From JAHCIE01 sp034431435 (GTDB taxonomy: Bacteria > Chloroflexota > Anaerolineae > Epilineales > JAHCIE01): 30,025 nt of DNA. The position numbers and the translations under genes are program-made. Under the pieces are notes generated by a model. It saw only the letters and a program-made list of their open reading frames with translations. It did not search any database and was not told the DNA's origin. The stretch lies in the NCBI GenBank assembly GCA_034431435.1, contig DAOUDG010000038.1, forward strand, positions 1-30,025, written 5' to 3'. Below, in pieces: positions 7,355-15,342 of this stretch; within the stretch, counting starts at the first letter, position 1, and each line of letters opens with the position of its first letter.

Positions 7355-8692
7355 TCACTGCTTGAACATGTCCATGAGGTTCTTCGGCAGGCGGCGGCCC
7401 TTGCCGAACTGCTTCATCATCTTCTGCATCTCAAGGAACTGGCGAATCAGGTTGTTGACTTCCTGGACGCTGGTTCCACTGCCCGCCGCGACGCGCCGCT
7501 TGCGGCTGCCGTTGAGAATCTTCGGGTTGCGCCGCTCCTGCGCCGTCATCGAGTAGATGATAGCCTCGACGCGCTTCAGGTCCTTGTCGCTGACGCCCTG
7601 CGGCAACTGCTTGGTCATCTGGTTGAGGCCGGGAATCATCTCCATGATCTGGCTCAGCGGGCCGAGCTTCTTGATCTGCTGGAGCTGCTGCAGGAAGTCC
7701 TCCAGGTCGAAGTGGCCCTCGGCCATGCGCTTGGTGGCCTTCTCGGCTTCTTCCTGGTCCATGCTTTGCTCGGCGCGCTCGATGAGCGACAGGATATCGC
7801 CCATGCCGAGGATGCGCGAGGCAATACGGTCAGGGTAGAACGGCTCCAGGGCGTCCAGCTTCTCGCCCGTGCCGATGTACTTGATAGGGATGCCCGTCAC
7901 GGCGCGAATGGATAGGGCCGCGCCACCACGGGCGTCGCCATCCATCTTGGTCAGTACGAGGCCCGTCACGTCGGTGCGGTTGAAGAAGTCCTGGGCGACG
8001 CGCACGGCCTCCTGGCCGGTCATCGAGTCGACGACGAGCAGAGTCTCAGCGGGCTTCGTGCGCCCCCGAATCTGCTCCAACTCCTGCATCAACGCCTCGT
8101 CGATGTTGAGGCGGCCGGAGGTGTCGAGGATGACGACGCTGTAGTTGCTGACACGGGCGCGATCCAGGGCGCGGGCGGCGATGTCGGGCGGCGGGGGCTG
8201 CGTGCCCTCCGCATGCACGGGGACGTCGATCTGCTTGCCGAGGACTTCGAGCTGGGTAATGGCCGCCGGGCGGCGCGTGTCCAGCGCCACCAGCAAAGGC
8301 CGCTGGCCGCTGCGCCGTAGTTGGAGGGCCAGCTTGGCCGCGGCGGTGGTCTTGCCTGCGCCCTGCAAGCCGACGAGCATGATCACGTGAGGCGGCACGC
8401 CGCCCAGGTCCAGCCTCGCAGGCTGGCCGAGCAGATTGATCAACTCCTCATTGACGATCTTGACGACCTGCTGGCCGGGGGACAGGCTCTTGGTGACCTC
8501 AGCGCCGATGGCCCGCTCTCGCACGTCGGCGATGAACTGCTTGACGACGCGGAAGTTGACGTCGGCTTCGAGCAAGGCAAGACGCACTTGCTTCAAGGCC
8601 TCGTCGACATCCGCCTCCGTCAGGTGGCCCTTGAGGCTGAGGCGCGAAAAGATACCTTCCAGGCGTTCGGTCAGGTCCTCGAACATCGGCAT
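7355..8692 (-). CDS. ffh: Signal recognition particle protein Ffh
   Basis: SRP54-type GTPase that binds 4.5S/SRP RNA and signal peptides and delivers ribosomes to FtsY at the membrane. The protein of 445 residues has the expected N domain (about 1-90), NG GTPase domain and Met-rich M domain (about 325-445). G-motifs seen are GLQGAGKTT at 108-116, DTRRPAA, DTSGR and TKMDGDARGG. The M domain contains LGPLSQIMEMIPGL and GSRKRRVAAGSGTSV, the RNA-binding helix region. GAGGGG lies eight bases upstream of ATG 8692, and a second ATG two codons later is also possible. It is the first gene of the rpsP/khpA/rimM operon. Confidence 0.96.
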   Translation of the reverse strand: MPMFEDLTERLEGIFSRLSLKGHLTEADVDEALKQVRLALLEADVNFRVVKQFIADVRERAIGAEVTKSLSPGQQVVKIVNEELINLLGQPARLDLGGVPPHVIMLVGLQGAGKTTAAAKLALQLRRSGQRPLLVALDTRRPAAITQLEVLGKQIDVPVHAEGTQPPPPDIAARALDRARVSNYSVVILDTSGRLNIDEALMQELEQIRGRTKPAETLLVVDSMTGQEAVRVAQDFFNRTDVTGLVLTKMDGDARGGAALSIRAVTGIPIKYIGTGEKLDALEPFYPDRIASRILGMGDILSLIERAEQSMDQEEAEKATKRMAEGHFDLEDFLQQLQQIKKLGPLSQIMEMIPGLNQMTKQLPQGVSDKDLKRVEAIIYSMTAQERRNPKILNGSRKRRVAAGSGTSVQEVNNLIRQFLEMQKMMKQFGKGRRLPKNLMDMFKQ

Positions 8693-8751
8693 AGGGTTGG
8701 CCCCTCAGTGAACGCACAACACAACGCCACCCGATTGGGGGGCGACGCATA

Positions 8752-8780
8752 ATTGTACGTTTCGGCGGGGAATTCTGCAA
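8752..8780 (-). promoter_or_regulatory. Probable sigma-70 promoter for ffh-rpsP-khpA-rimM
   Basis: On the minus strand TTGCAG (8780-8775) is followed after 17 bp by TACAAT (8757-8752). Transcription would start near 8745, about 50 bases before ATG 8692. It lies in the 106-base gap after the caspase-like gene, so the translation operon need not depend on the protease operon. Confidence 0.55.
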
Positions 8781-8798
8781 ATCCCTGGCGCTGGCTGA

Positions 8799-10883
8799 TC
8801 AGGCTAACTTCTGAAACGCATACGAACCGGGCCTGACGCGCATCGGGATGGTCTGCCCTGTCCACAAGTCGGCCGGCGCCGCTGGCGGCGGCCCATCGAT
8901 CACCGACCTGTCCTCGTCGAGCAGGGAGCCACGGAAGGTGATGTTGTCATCCACCACTTGCTGGACGGTGCGGTCCAGCGCGAGATGGTCGAGGGAGACG
9001 CCGGGGCGAGTCGTGCCCACGATGATCAGGCGGTCGGTCGCCGCCGCATCGCTGGGTGTGCCGGGGAGGGGGCCGCTTGGCCACACCTCGAACGGCACGC
9101 CGAGCTGGCCAGGCATCCAGATAACCTGCTGGTCGTCGGGGCGTACAGTGACCTCGCCGATTTTCTCGATGCCGCCAAAGGCTGTGCAGAGCAGAGCGGT
9201 GACGTAGAGGCGGGGCTGATCGGCCGCCTTACCGGCATGGATGACCTGAATCGCCACCTTCGTCCCCGTCGTCAGGCTGTAGATGCCGCCCTCGCGAATA
9301 GCTTCCGGCAGGTTGGGCTTCATCGGGTCCACCGCGACGTCGGCCGCGTTCCACGCCGTACAATCCAGCAGCGTCACTTGCAGCAGGCCGCGCAGTTCGG
9401 CGTCGCCCAGGCGGCCCAGGCGGAGGGCCGCGTCATAGACGGCATAGTGCTCTACCCCTGCCCGCAGCGCGCGTAGCTCCTGAGAAGGCACGCTGGCTAT
9501 CCCCAGCGTTACCGCGTCGCTGATGAGCCAGCCCCTCTCCATGCTCCCATCGACGAACAGATCGACATCGACGGCGTCAGGCGGCACGAGTTCCAGGAGG
9601 GGCGACGCCTTGAGGAAGTCCACCGTTGTCGGCTCGGCCGGCTGGAGCCTCACCTTGAGACGCGCCGCCACACCCGGCTTGACCAGCCGCCCCCGCGCCT
9701 CGCCTGACAAAGACAATGGGGCATCGAGGGGTCGCGCCAGGGCTGTGGCGCGCTCGGCTCGCTCGACGACGAGCGTCCCCAATCGCGCGGCCATGTCTTC
9801 GGGCGAGTCGATGATGGGGAAACGCGGCGGGTCATCCCGCCGGTAGACGGCCACATGCGCCCCCTCGGTCACTCCCAACAAGACACCGGCCTTGATGGCG
9901 AAGGCGTTGGGTTGACTCTGGGTGACGGGGTAGCCCAGGTCCAGCTCGCCCGGCGTCCACGCGCCGCCGAAAACGTGGCGCTCCGGGCGGCCGACGAGCC
10001 AGGGGTGTTGCTCCTTGCCCGGCGACTTCAATCGATCGACCTGGTCCAGCACGTCGCTCCAGATGTCACCCCAGCGCAGCGCGGCGCGCTGCTCGACAGT
10101 CATAGCCTGGACCAGGTTGAGCAGGCCCAGCGTGAGTCGGCCATGGGGCTGCGCAGATGCGACGGTCTCGAAGGCGCGCTCATCCGCCTGAGCGGCGGCG
10201 ACGACAACGTAGTGCGGAGTTGGAGCGCGCAGCATACCCGGCGCGACCCGCTCATCAGCGGTGGCAGGGCGGAGAGACAAGATCGAGGCATCCGGGCGCG
10301 GCCCCAGCTTGAAGTCGTCGGTCGCCCCGCGATCTTGCGGCTCCAACAGGCGGGCCATTTCGCCCTCCTCGGCCGCCACCAGATCGCCCCTGAGCGCTCC
10401 CGCCGAGTGGCAACAGTCCAGAATGATCGTCAGGTCGCGCGTGCGCTCGGTAATCGCGTTGACCAGCGCGTTCATTTCGACATCGTAGACAAAATTCAGG
10501 TCGGCCGCCACGAGCGCCTCGTGCCAGGCCGATGCCCCGCGCCAGCGCAGTTGGTGGCCGTGACCGGAGTAATAGATCAGCACGCGGTCGTCAGGCCCCA
10601 CCCGGCTGCCGGTCAGGGCGCGTAGCGCCTTGACAATGTACGCCTTGGTGGCCGGTAGCGTCGCCAGTGAGGTAGTCGACGGCGCGTCAGGGTGCTGAGA
10701 CGCCAGGCGCGTGATGTGAATCATGTCCGGGGGGATGCCAATGCCGGGCGCAGTCAGTAATAGCCTCTCCACGGCGTCGATATCGTTCACGCACCCATAG
10801 AGTTGCCTGACGTGAGGCGGATAGGCGTTGATGCCGATCAGCACGACATGCAGGGCGCTGGCTGGATTGGAGGTCTCGGTCAT
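8799..10883 (-). CDS. Caspase-like (C14/metacaspase) peptidase with DUF4384-like C-terminus
   Basis: Cysteine peptidase of the caspase/metacaspase clan. The catalytic His lies in YYSGHG and the Cys in DCCHSAG (about residues 108 and 158 from this start), so the dyad is intact. The caspase domain takes about the first 280 residues. The remaining ~400 end in a segment resembling DUF4384 (GTKVAIQVIHAGKA, RLYVTALLCTAFGG), often fused to prokaryotic caspases; that match is tentative. ATG 10883 has GAGGTG eight bases upstream. ATG 10928 overlaps the preceding stop (ATGA) and would add 15 low-complexity residues, so either may be used. There is no signal peptide or membrane span, so it is probably cytoplasmic. 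It is the last gene of a three-gene set after two CHAT proteins, which suggests a proteolytic cascade, perhaps in defence or regulated death. The substrate is unknown. Confidence 0.82.
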   Translation of the reverse strand: MTETSNPASALHVVLIGINAYPPHVRQLYGCVNDIDAVERLLLTAPGIGIPPDMIHITRLASQHPDAPSTTSLATLPATKAYIVKALRALTGSRVGPDDRVLIYYSGHGHQLRWRGASAWHEALVAADLNFVYDVEMNALVNAITERTRDLTIILDCCHSAGALRGDLVAAEEGEMARLLEPQDRGATDDFKLGPRPDASILSLRPATADERVAPGMLRAPTPHYVVVAAAQADERAFETVASAQPHGRLTLGLLNLVQAMTVEQRAALRWGDIWSDVLDQVDRLKSPGKEQHPWLVGRPERHVFGGAWTPGELDLGYPVTQSQPNAFAIKAGVLLGVTEGAHVAVYRRDDPPRFPIIDSPEDMAARLGTLVVERAERATALARPLDAPLSLSGEARGRLVKPGVAARLKVRLQPAEPTTVDFLKASPLLELVPPDAVDVDLFVDGSMERGWLISDAVTLGIASVPSQELRALRAGVEHYAVYDAALRLGRLGDAELRGLLQVTLLDCTAWNAADVAVDPMKPNLPEAIREGGIYSLTTGTKVAIQVIHAGKAADQPRLYVTALLCTAFGGIEKIGEVTVRPDDQQVIWMPGQLGVPFEVWPSGPLPGTPSDAAATDRLIIVGTTRPGVSLDHLALDRTVQQVVDDNITFRGSLLDEDRSVIDGPPPAAPADLWTGQTIPMRVRPGSYAFQKLA

Positions 10884-10924
10884 GGCTGCGCCACCTCGTT
10901 GGACCGGCGTGGGAGGCTGCGATG

Positions 10925-12298
10925 TCATTCGCCTCGGGTGGTCAACACCGGCGATACCCAGTCACGACTGGCCGCGCCAAGCTCTTGATAGAGGGCGATA
11001 CGCGCCTGGGTAAACACCATCTCCATCGGTAGCTGGTCGGCAATGCCCTGGTAGAACTCGCGGGCAAAGACACTGGCCGCCTGGTCCGTGATGGGGTAGC
11101 GCATCGACACGACGGCCTCGAGCTGACCGGCCCGCAACAGCGCCTCGCCAGGCCCTGCCTGGGTGTTCAGGAATACCAGGCGGACGCTGGCCGCCGAGGC
11201 CAGGAGCTGCGCCAGGCTCGTGTCATCGACGAGCGCCGCCTGCCCTGCGGCGTCGCTCAGTACCAGATAGGGGCGATCGGCGTGCACCGCCATGCCCAGG
11301 ACAGTCGTGTCTTTCTCGCTCAGGACCCCATGGCCCGTGTAGTGGACGATGTGATACGCCTGCTGCTGTAGCGCCTCCCCGACCATGGCCAGGGTGGGAT
11401 TGGTGAGCACATCCACTGCGAAACGCCCGCCCGCTTCTGGCGCACTGAGCGCCCGCTCAATGAGCGCCTGCTCGCGGTCCAGATTCAACGGGGGCACATT
11501 CTGCGGCGACGACAGCAGCAGCAAGACGCGCCAGACGTCCGTGTCCGCTGGGGCCACGCCTGGGTGACTGACATCGACGGTGTGGGTCAGGGCGAATCGC
11601 CCCCGGACGGCCAGGAAGCTAGCCAGGCGCGGATCGTAGAGGCACTCCCAGGGCAATCGGCTCAGTTCCAGCGGCGCGATGAACAGGCGCAGCCGCACGG
11701 CGTCCAGATTGCGGTCGGCGCGGCGCAGCGTCTTTTGGTACAGGTCAGCCACCTCTTCAGCAAAGAGGAAGTCGAACAGCATAGCGCCCAGGCGCTGCAG
11801 GGTGGCGGGCGAAACCGTAGGGGATCTCAGCTTTGACAGTCCACCCTTGAGCGCCATCTCGGTCGCATCCCATCTCACATAGGACGTGATGACGCCATCC
11901 GAGCCTGACGCGCGAACGATGTACCCCCCCTCGCTGGCCGTGTCCACATGAATATCCAGGTCGACATACCGCCATGCGCTACGGCGCGGGGCCTGTGTCT
12001 CGTGTCGGGCCGGCGGCGGGGCGGGCGGGGCCGGCGTTGGCGGCGGCGCACTTCCCGTGTCGTTCACCAGATGGTCCGTCTCGATATCAGGGCGGTGCTT
12101 GCGCAGCCAGTCCACAATCTGATCCACCCGTCCGCTGCGCTCCATGTACAGAATCAACTCGTGCGCCTTGCTCTGCAAGGTATCGCCAGGCAGCGCGTCA
12201 TAGTCCAGCCCGACATCGAAGGCCAGGTCTCTAAGCTCGTCGCTGCTGATCGATGCGACCAGAGTGTCGCGTAGCGCGGCCTTTTCCTTGAATTGCAT
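10925..12298 (-). CDS. EAD-CHAT protein lacking the catalytic cysteine
   Basis: Two-domain protein of 457 residues. Residues ~1-72 look like an effector-associated (death-like) adaptor domain, with ELRDLAFDVGLDYDALPGD, KAHELILYMERSGR and IVDWLRKHRPD. Such domains join effectors to sensors by like-with-like contacts. A Pro/Ala linker (~80-105) leads to a CHAT domain of the caspase-separase clan. The His motif is kept as YHIVHYTGHG (His 323). The position that normally reads LNAC, with the nucleophilic Cys, reads LNTQAG (377-382). It is therefore probably inactive as a protease and may act as scaffold, sensor or regulator for the neighbouring CHAT and caspase. The gene follows the intact CHAT gene by 43 bases and overlaps the caspase frame by ATGA if ATG 10928 is used. 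Confidence 0.82.
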   Translation of the reverse strand: MQFKEKAALRDTLVASISSDELRDLAFDVGLDYDALPGDTLQSKAHELILYMERSGRVDQIVDWLRKHRPDIETDHLVNDTGSAPPPTPAPPAPPPARHETQAPRRSAWRYVDLDIHVDTASEGGYIVRASGSDGVITSYVRWDATEMALKGGLSKLRSPTVSPATLQRLGAMLFDFLFAEEVADLYQKTLRRADRNLDAVRLRLFIAPLELSRLPWECLYDPRLASFLAVRGRFALTHTVDVSHPGVAPADTDVWRVLLLLSSPQNVPPLNLDREQALIERALSAPEAGGRFAVDVLTNPTLAMVGEALQQQAYHIVHYTGHGVLSEKDTTVLGMAVHADRPYLVLSDAAGQAALVDDTSLAQLLASAASVRLVFLNTQAGPGEALLRAGQLEAVVSMRYPITDQAASVFAREFYQGIADQLPMEMVFTQARIALYQELGAASRDWVSPVLTTRGE

Positions 12299-12341
12299 GC
12301 TGGTCTATTCCTGGCCCCGCCGGTCGCGCGAGGCGCGCAGC

Positions 12342-13505
12342 TCACTGGAACAGTCGATCGTCGTCCGAGCGCATATAGACGACGGGCGTGCCCCAGGAGC
12401 GGTCATTGGGGCGAAACTCCTGGTACAAGGCCCGCCGCGCCTGGGTGATCGCCGCACCCAGGCGCGCCCTGGCGGCCAGGGCGCGATACAGCTCGGCGGC
12501 AAACAGATTGGCAGCCAGATCGCGGATGGGGTACTGCATGGCGACGACCATCGGCACGCCCGCCGCGACCAGCAAGTCACCCAGGCCCGACAGTCGCTCC
12601 ATGCCAGACGAGGTGGCCGTCTGGCACGCATTGAGGACGACCAGGCGCAGGTCACGAAAGCCGGTGAAGAAGGCAGCGAAAGCCTCCTCCTCCATGTCGT
12701 TGCGTACGCCCTGGGCGCCGGGCAGCACCACATAGGCCTTTTCCGGCAGCAAGGGCCGAACGGGCGGCAACATGCCACGGCTGGGATCGGCCGCTCCCCC
12801 GATGGCGGCGCCATTCAGGCCACCCACCGGCTTGAAGTAGGCATGGCCGCTGTAGTGGACAACATGGTATGTCTGCTGCGCCAGGGTCTCGCGGATAGTG
12901 GTCGAGGTGGGATTGTCCAGCACCTTCAGTTCCAGGCTACCCCGGTCTTCCAGCGCCTTGAGCGCCGCCTGAATCGACTCCGTCTCGGTCACGAGGTCGA
13001 GGCCGGTGGTGTCTTTCGGGCGCGACAGGAGGAGGAGAACGCGCAGTCGGGTGGGCGGATCAGGCGGGGGCGTGGCTACGGCCTGTAGCGAGCGAGCCAG
13101 CACGAAATCGTCGCGCCACACCAGGAAGCCACCCCGGAAGCGGTCGAACATGTACTCCCAGGGCAGTCGCTTCAACTCCGGCGCGTCGACCTTGAGGCGG
13201 AAGCGCATCCGCTGCTTGCTGCCCTCGGCAAAGCCCAGGGTGACGTAGTACGCCTTACCGACATCGCCGACGAGAATCAGGTCGAGGAGGCGAGTCCCCA
13301 TCTCGCGCAGCGTCGCCCGTTCCTGATCGGAGAAGCTGGCCTTTTCCAGGACGCTCAGGCCGTCGCGAATCTTGGCTTCCCTGGGCAGGGCAATCGTGGC
13401 CTGGGCCGTCAACTCACCGGCAAACTGGCAACGCGCCCTGACCGGGTATTTGCTGCCCGCCCCTTCACCAATCGTCACTTCGAAGTCGGCGTACTCTTCT
13501 ACCAT
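12342..13505 (-). CDS. CHAT-domain protease with intact His/Cys dyad
   Basis: CHAT-domain (caspase-separase clan) cysteine protease, 387 residues. The His motif is YHVVHYSGHA (His 221) and the Cys motif VVLNACQTATSSG (Cys 294), the normal arrangement. The C-terminal VAMQYPIRDLAANLFAAELY and ITQARRALYQE segments are typical of CHAT. The first ~100 residues form a beta-rich region also seen, without the adaptor domain, in the neighbouring EAD-CHAT protein (RLPWEYMFD against RLPWECLYD), so the two genes look like diverged paralogues. It is first in the operon, behind a TATAAT promoter inside an inverted repeat. No substrate is recognisable nearby; no gasdermin-like gene is seen. Confidence 0.85.
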   Translation of the reverse strand: MVEEYADFEVTIGEGAGSKYPVRARCQFAGELTAQATIALPREAKIRDGLSVLEKASFSDQERATLREMGTRLLDLILVGDVGKAYYVTLGFAEGSKQRMRFRLKVDAPELKRLPWEYMFDRFRGGFLVWRDDFVLARSLQAVATPPPDPPTRLRVLLLLSRPKDTTGLDLVTETESIQAALKALEDRGSLELKVLDNPTSTTIRETLAQQTYHVVHYSGHAYFKPVGGLNGAAIGGAADPSRGMLPPVRPLLPEKAYVVLPGAQGVRNDMEEEAFAAFFTGFRDLRLVVLNACQTATSSGMERLSGLGDLLVAAGVPMVVAMQYPIRDLAANLFAAELYRALAARARLGAAITQARRALYQEFRPNDRSWGTPVVYMRSDDDRLFQ

Positions 13506-13540
13506 CGTCGTGGTCTCGCCGCCGAGGCGGTCGGGGAGGA

Positions 13541-13563
13541 TGATGTACCCCCATTATACATCA
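13541..13563 (-). promoter_or_regulatory. Promoter -10 box inside an operator-like inverted repeat
   Basis: TGATGTA (13541-13547) and TACATCA (13557-13563) form a perfect 7-bp inverted repeat with a 9-bp spacer. On the minus strand a perfect TATAAT (13558-13553) overlaps the right half-site. No good -35 box is seen 16-18 bp upstream. Transcription would start near 13546, about 40 bases before the CHAT start. The geometry fits a dimeric repressor blocking RNA polymerase; no regulator gene lies next to it. Confidence 0.5.
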
Positions 13564-13614
13564 CCCCTGCCCCGCCGAGTATCGTCGTGACGGCCGACAC
13601 GCCACAAATTATGG

Positions 13615-13980
13615 CTAGAGGGTGATAATCTGATCGGGTGGGTTGCCCGCCAGGGCGGCGTAGAGGTCGGGGAAGCAGCCGACGTGGACACCCGCCACCG
13701 TACCTGTGGGGGCACACGCGCCGACCTCGCCCTCGGCCAGGCCGCGTTCCAGGGCGCACTGGTCGCACATCATCAGCAGGATACCCTGCTCCTGCGCGAC
13801 GCGGGCCAGACGCTCGCCGAGGGGGTCGCCCGTGCGCAGAATGTAATTGTTATCGTCGAAGAACATCATGCCGACGACCTGCGCGCCGTGGCGGCCGTCC
13901 TCCAATTGGGGTAGAATCATTTTGCCCAGCTTGTAGCTGGCGGTATGGCCTGAGGTACTGAACACGTAGGCGACTTTCAT
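13615..13980 (-). CDS. DsrE-like sulfur-relay family protein
   Basis: Small cytoplasmic protein of the DsrE/DsrF-like fold, 121 residues. Family members carry persulfide sulfur on a conserved cysteine or have lost that role. It opens with KVAYVFSTSGHTASYKLGKM, followed by GMMFFDDNNYILRTGDPLGERL. The centre has a CDQC pair (LLMMCDQCALERG), with further Cys in GACAPTG and HVGCFPD, so four cysteines could serve sulfur transfer or metal binding. AAAGGAA precedes the ATG. It lies 109 bases upstream of the CHAT gene on the same strand, but that gene has its own promoter, so membership in the protease operon is unproven. The precise subfamily is not assigned. Confidence 0.72.
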   Translation of the reverse strand: MKVAYVFSTSGHTASYKLGKMILPQLEDGRHGAQVVGMMFFDDNNYILRTGDPLGERLARVAQEQGILLMMCDQCALERGLAEGEVGACAPTGTVAGVHVGCFPDLYAALAGNPPDQIITL

Positions 13981-14039
13981 GCGCGATTCCTTTCCGTGGC
14001 TGACATGGGATAGCGGGACGTCTCGAGCGCTACGCCTCC

Positions 14040-14045
14040 ATTGTA
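14040..14045 (-). promoter_or_regulatory. Candidate -10 box for the DsrE-like gene
   Basis: TACAAT on the minus strand lies about 60 bases upstream of the DsrE-like start, with AAAGGAA before the ATG. No convincing -35 box was found at 16-18 bp, so this is only a candidate. Confidence 0.3.
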
Positions 14046-14152
14046 GCCAGGATGTGGCGTCACGGCGAGATTATCCACGGCTAACTGAAAGCGGCTGACC
14101 GAACGCCGGTCAACCCGGCGCGGGCCAGCCGGAGCGCGGATAGAACCACGCC

Positions 14153-14215
14153 CTTAAGTTGCCCTTAACACCAACTTAAGAGCGACTTAACCACGGCATC
14201 CCTCTTTTCTACTAT
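14153..14215 (+). promoter_or_regulatory. Four CTTAA direct repeats, 11-bp spaced, with promoter
   Basis: CTTAA begins at 14153, 14164, 14175 and 14186, a strict 11-bp period that puts all four on one face of the helix. Direct repeats of this period are the usual binding pattern of OmpR/PhoB-family regulators. The last repeat falls on the expected -35 position of a TACTAT -10 element (14210-14215), as in promoters activated by such a regulator. An OmpR-family regulator is encoded in this operon at 16997-17728, so autoregulation is the simplest reading. The rest of 13981-14254 holds the DsrE promoter candidate and no gene. Confidence 0.65.
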
Positions 14216-14254
14216 GCTGGGGCTGTTCAATTACTCTACGCCAAAGGAGTGTCT

Positions 14255-14893
14255 ATGCCGCAACGAACTGCCCTCAGCCTGGCGCTCGGCCTGACCGCCT
14301 TCGTGCTGGTTCTCCTCGGCGGCGCCGCCGTATACCTCAACCAGACCTCTCGTATGGCCGCTGCGCAGGCCGCCACCGCCCAGAATACCGCCAACACCAG
14401 GCCCGCCGCGAGCGCGGTCGGGTCGGCTGCCCAGGAAACGGTGGCCGGTTCGCCACCCGCGCCCGTCTCCGTCACTCCTCGTTACGCCGTCTCGACGGAC
14501 CAGGCGAGGCGCATCGCCCTGGCCGTGGCGGCGGGCAGCGCGCTCAACGGCGAGCCTGAGCTTGTCATCTTCCGTGGTGTTGCGGCCTATGAAGTCACCC
14601 TTGATCGGGGTGTCGTGTACGTCGACGCAGCTACCGGCGCGGTCCTGTACAATGCTGTAGCCAGCGTGCAAGCCATCTCAGCCACCCAGTCGGCCGCGCC
14701 CGCGCTGGCCGCGAACTCACCAAGCAACAGCGGGGAGTCGGGCAATCGCTACGGGACTCATCGCGGCGAGCAGGATGACGACGACCACGACGACCAGGAT
14801 GACGACCACGACGACCAGGATGACGACCACGACAACCAGGATGACGACCACGACAACCAGGATGACGACCACGACAACCAGGATGATGACTAG
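14255..14893 (+). CDS. Membrane-anchored PepSY protein with Asp/His-rich repeat tail
   Basis: Protein of 212 residues. It has one N-terminal membrane helix (about residues 6-28), then an Ala/Pro/Thr-rich linker, one PepSY domain (about 75-140: STDQARRIALAVA ... YEVTLDRGVVYVDAATG) and a tail of heptads of the form QDDDHDN. PepSY domains in electron-transfer operons sit outside the membrane beside haem and flavin proteins. The acidic, His-containing tail could bind divalent metal; this is inference. AAGGAG at 14244-14249 lies five bases before ATG 14255, so the in-frame GTG at 14249 is rejected. It is the first gene of the operon with the small membrane protein, ApbE, haem protein and two-component system. 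Confidence 0.72.
   Translation: MPQRTALSLALGLTAFVLVLLGGAAVYLNQTSRMAAAQAATAQNTANTRPAASAVGSAAQETVAGSPPAPVSVTPRYAVSTDQARRIALAVAAGSALNGEPELVIFRGVAAYEVTLDRGVVYVDAATGAVLYNAVASVQAISATQSAAPALAANSPSNSGESGNRYGTHRGEQDDDDHDDQDDDHDDQDDDHDNQDDDHDNQDDDHDNQDDD
14771..14890 (+). repeat. 21-bp coding tandem repeat (heptad QDDDHDN/D)
   Basis: Five tandem units and a partial sixth encode Gln-Asp-Asp-Asp-His-Asp-Asn/Asp at the C-terminus of the PepSY protein. The first unit has one extra Asp codon. The last full units are nearly identical at the DNA level, which points to recent expansion by slippage or unequal exchange. Copy number probably varies between strains. Confidence 0.85.
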
Positions 14894-14905
14894 GAGAGGG
14901 TGACC

Positions 14906-15280
14906 ATGCCTGCCCCGCGCCCCGCCAAGCGTCGCACGACCGAGACCACGAGCTTGAAGCTGTTACTGACCGCCGCGACCCTCAGCCTGACCATCGGCGG
15001 CTGGGGAGCCATCAGCCGCGACGCCCACGACGCCGACCTTGAGACAACCACGACGATCGACGTAGCTGCCGCCGACTTCAATCTGGGTCTGACGCCGGTC
15101 CGCGCCCAGGTCGCCGCCGCGCCACCCACCGCCAGCGCGTCCGCGCCTCGCATCGTCGTGGCGCCGCCCGCTGCCGTGATCGCCCCCGCGTCTCGGCCCG
15201 TGTCAACGCAGAAGGCCTCGTCCACGCTCGCCGCCGCCGCGGCGGCCAGGCCCGCTGCGCGCACCAGGGCGTCGCGTTAG
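14906..15280 (+). CDS. Small single-span membrane protein, unknown function
   Basis: Unrecognised protein of 124 residues. A basic N-terminus (PRPAKRRTTETTS) precedes one hydrophobic helix (about 18-37: LLLTAATLSLTIGGWGA). An Ala/Pro/Val-rich, probably disordered region follows (about 60-124). It may be a signal anchor with the tail outside the cell. AGGAG at 14892-14896 overlaps the previous stop and precedes ATG 14906; GTG 14900 is also in frame. Placed between the PepSY and ApbE genes, it is probably a structural or electron-transfer accessory, but no redox, metal or flavin-attachment motif is visible. Confidence 0.55.
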   Translation: MPAPRPAKRRTTETTSLKLLLTAATLSLTIGGWGAISRDAHDADLETTTTIDVAAADFNLGLTPVRAQVAAAPPTASASAPRIVVAPPAAVIAPASRPVSTQKASSTLAAAAAARPAARTRASR

Positions 15281-15342
15281 CAGCGGCGGCAGCCGACATG
15301 CCCTGGCTTCAGCCCGGCGCGGTCGAAGGGGAGGTCTTGAGT

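Noticed and set aside
7148..7915. Long plus-strand frame opposite rpsP and ffh
   Set aside because: It is the GC-rich complement of two conserved genes and has His/Leu/Arg-biased composition.
12264..13088. Plus-strand frame opposite the CHAT gene
   Set aside because: It is the antisense shadow of a protein with clear CHAT motifs and has no domain of its own.
14771..14890. CRISPR-like array
   Set aside because: The repeats have no spacers, stay in frame and encode acidic heptads; they are a coding tandem repeat.
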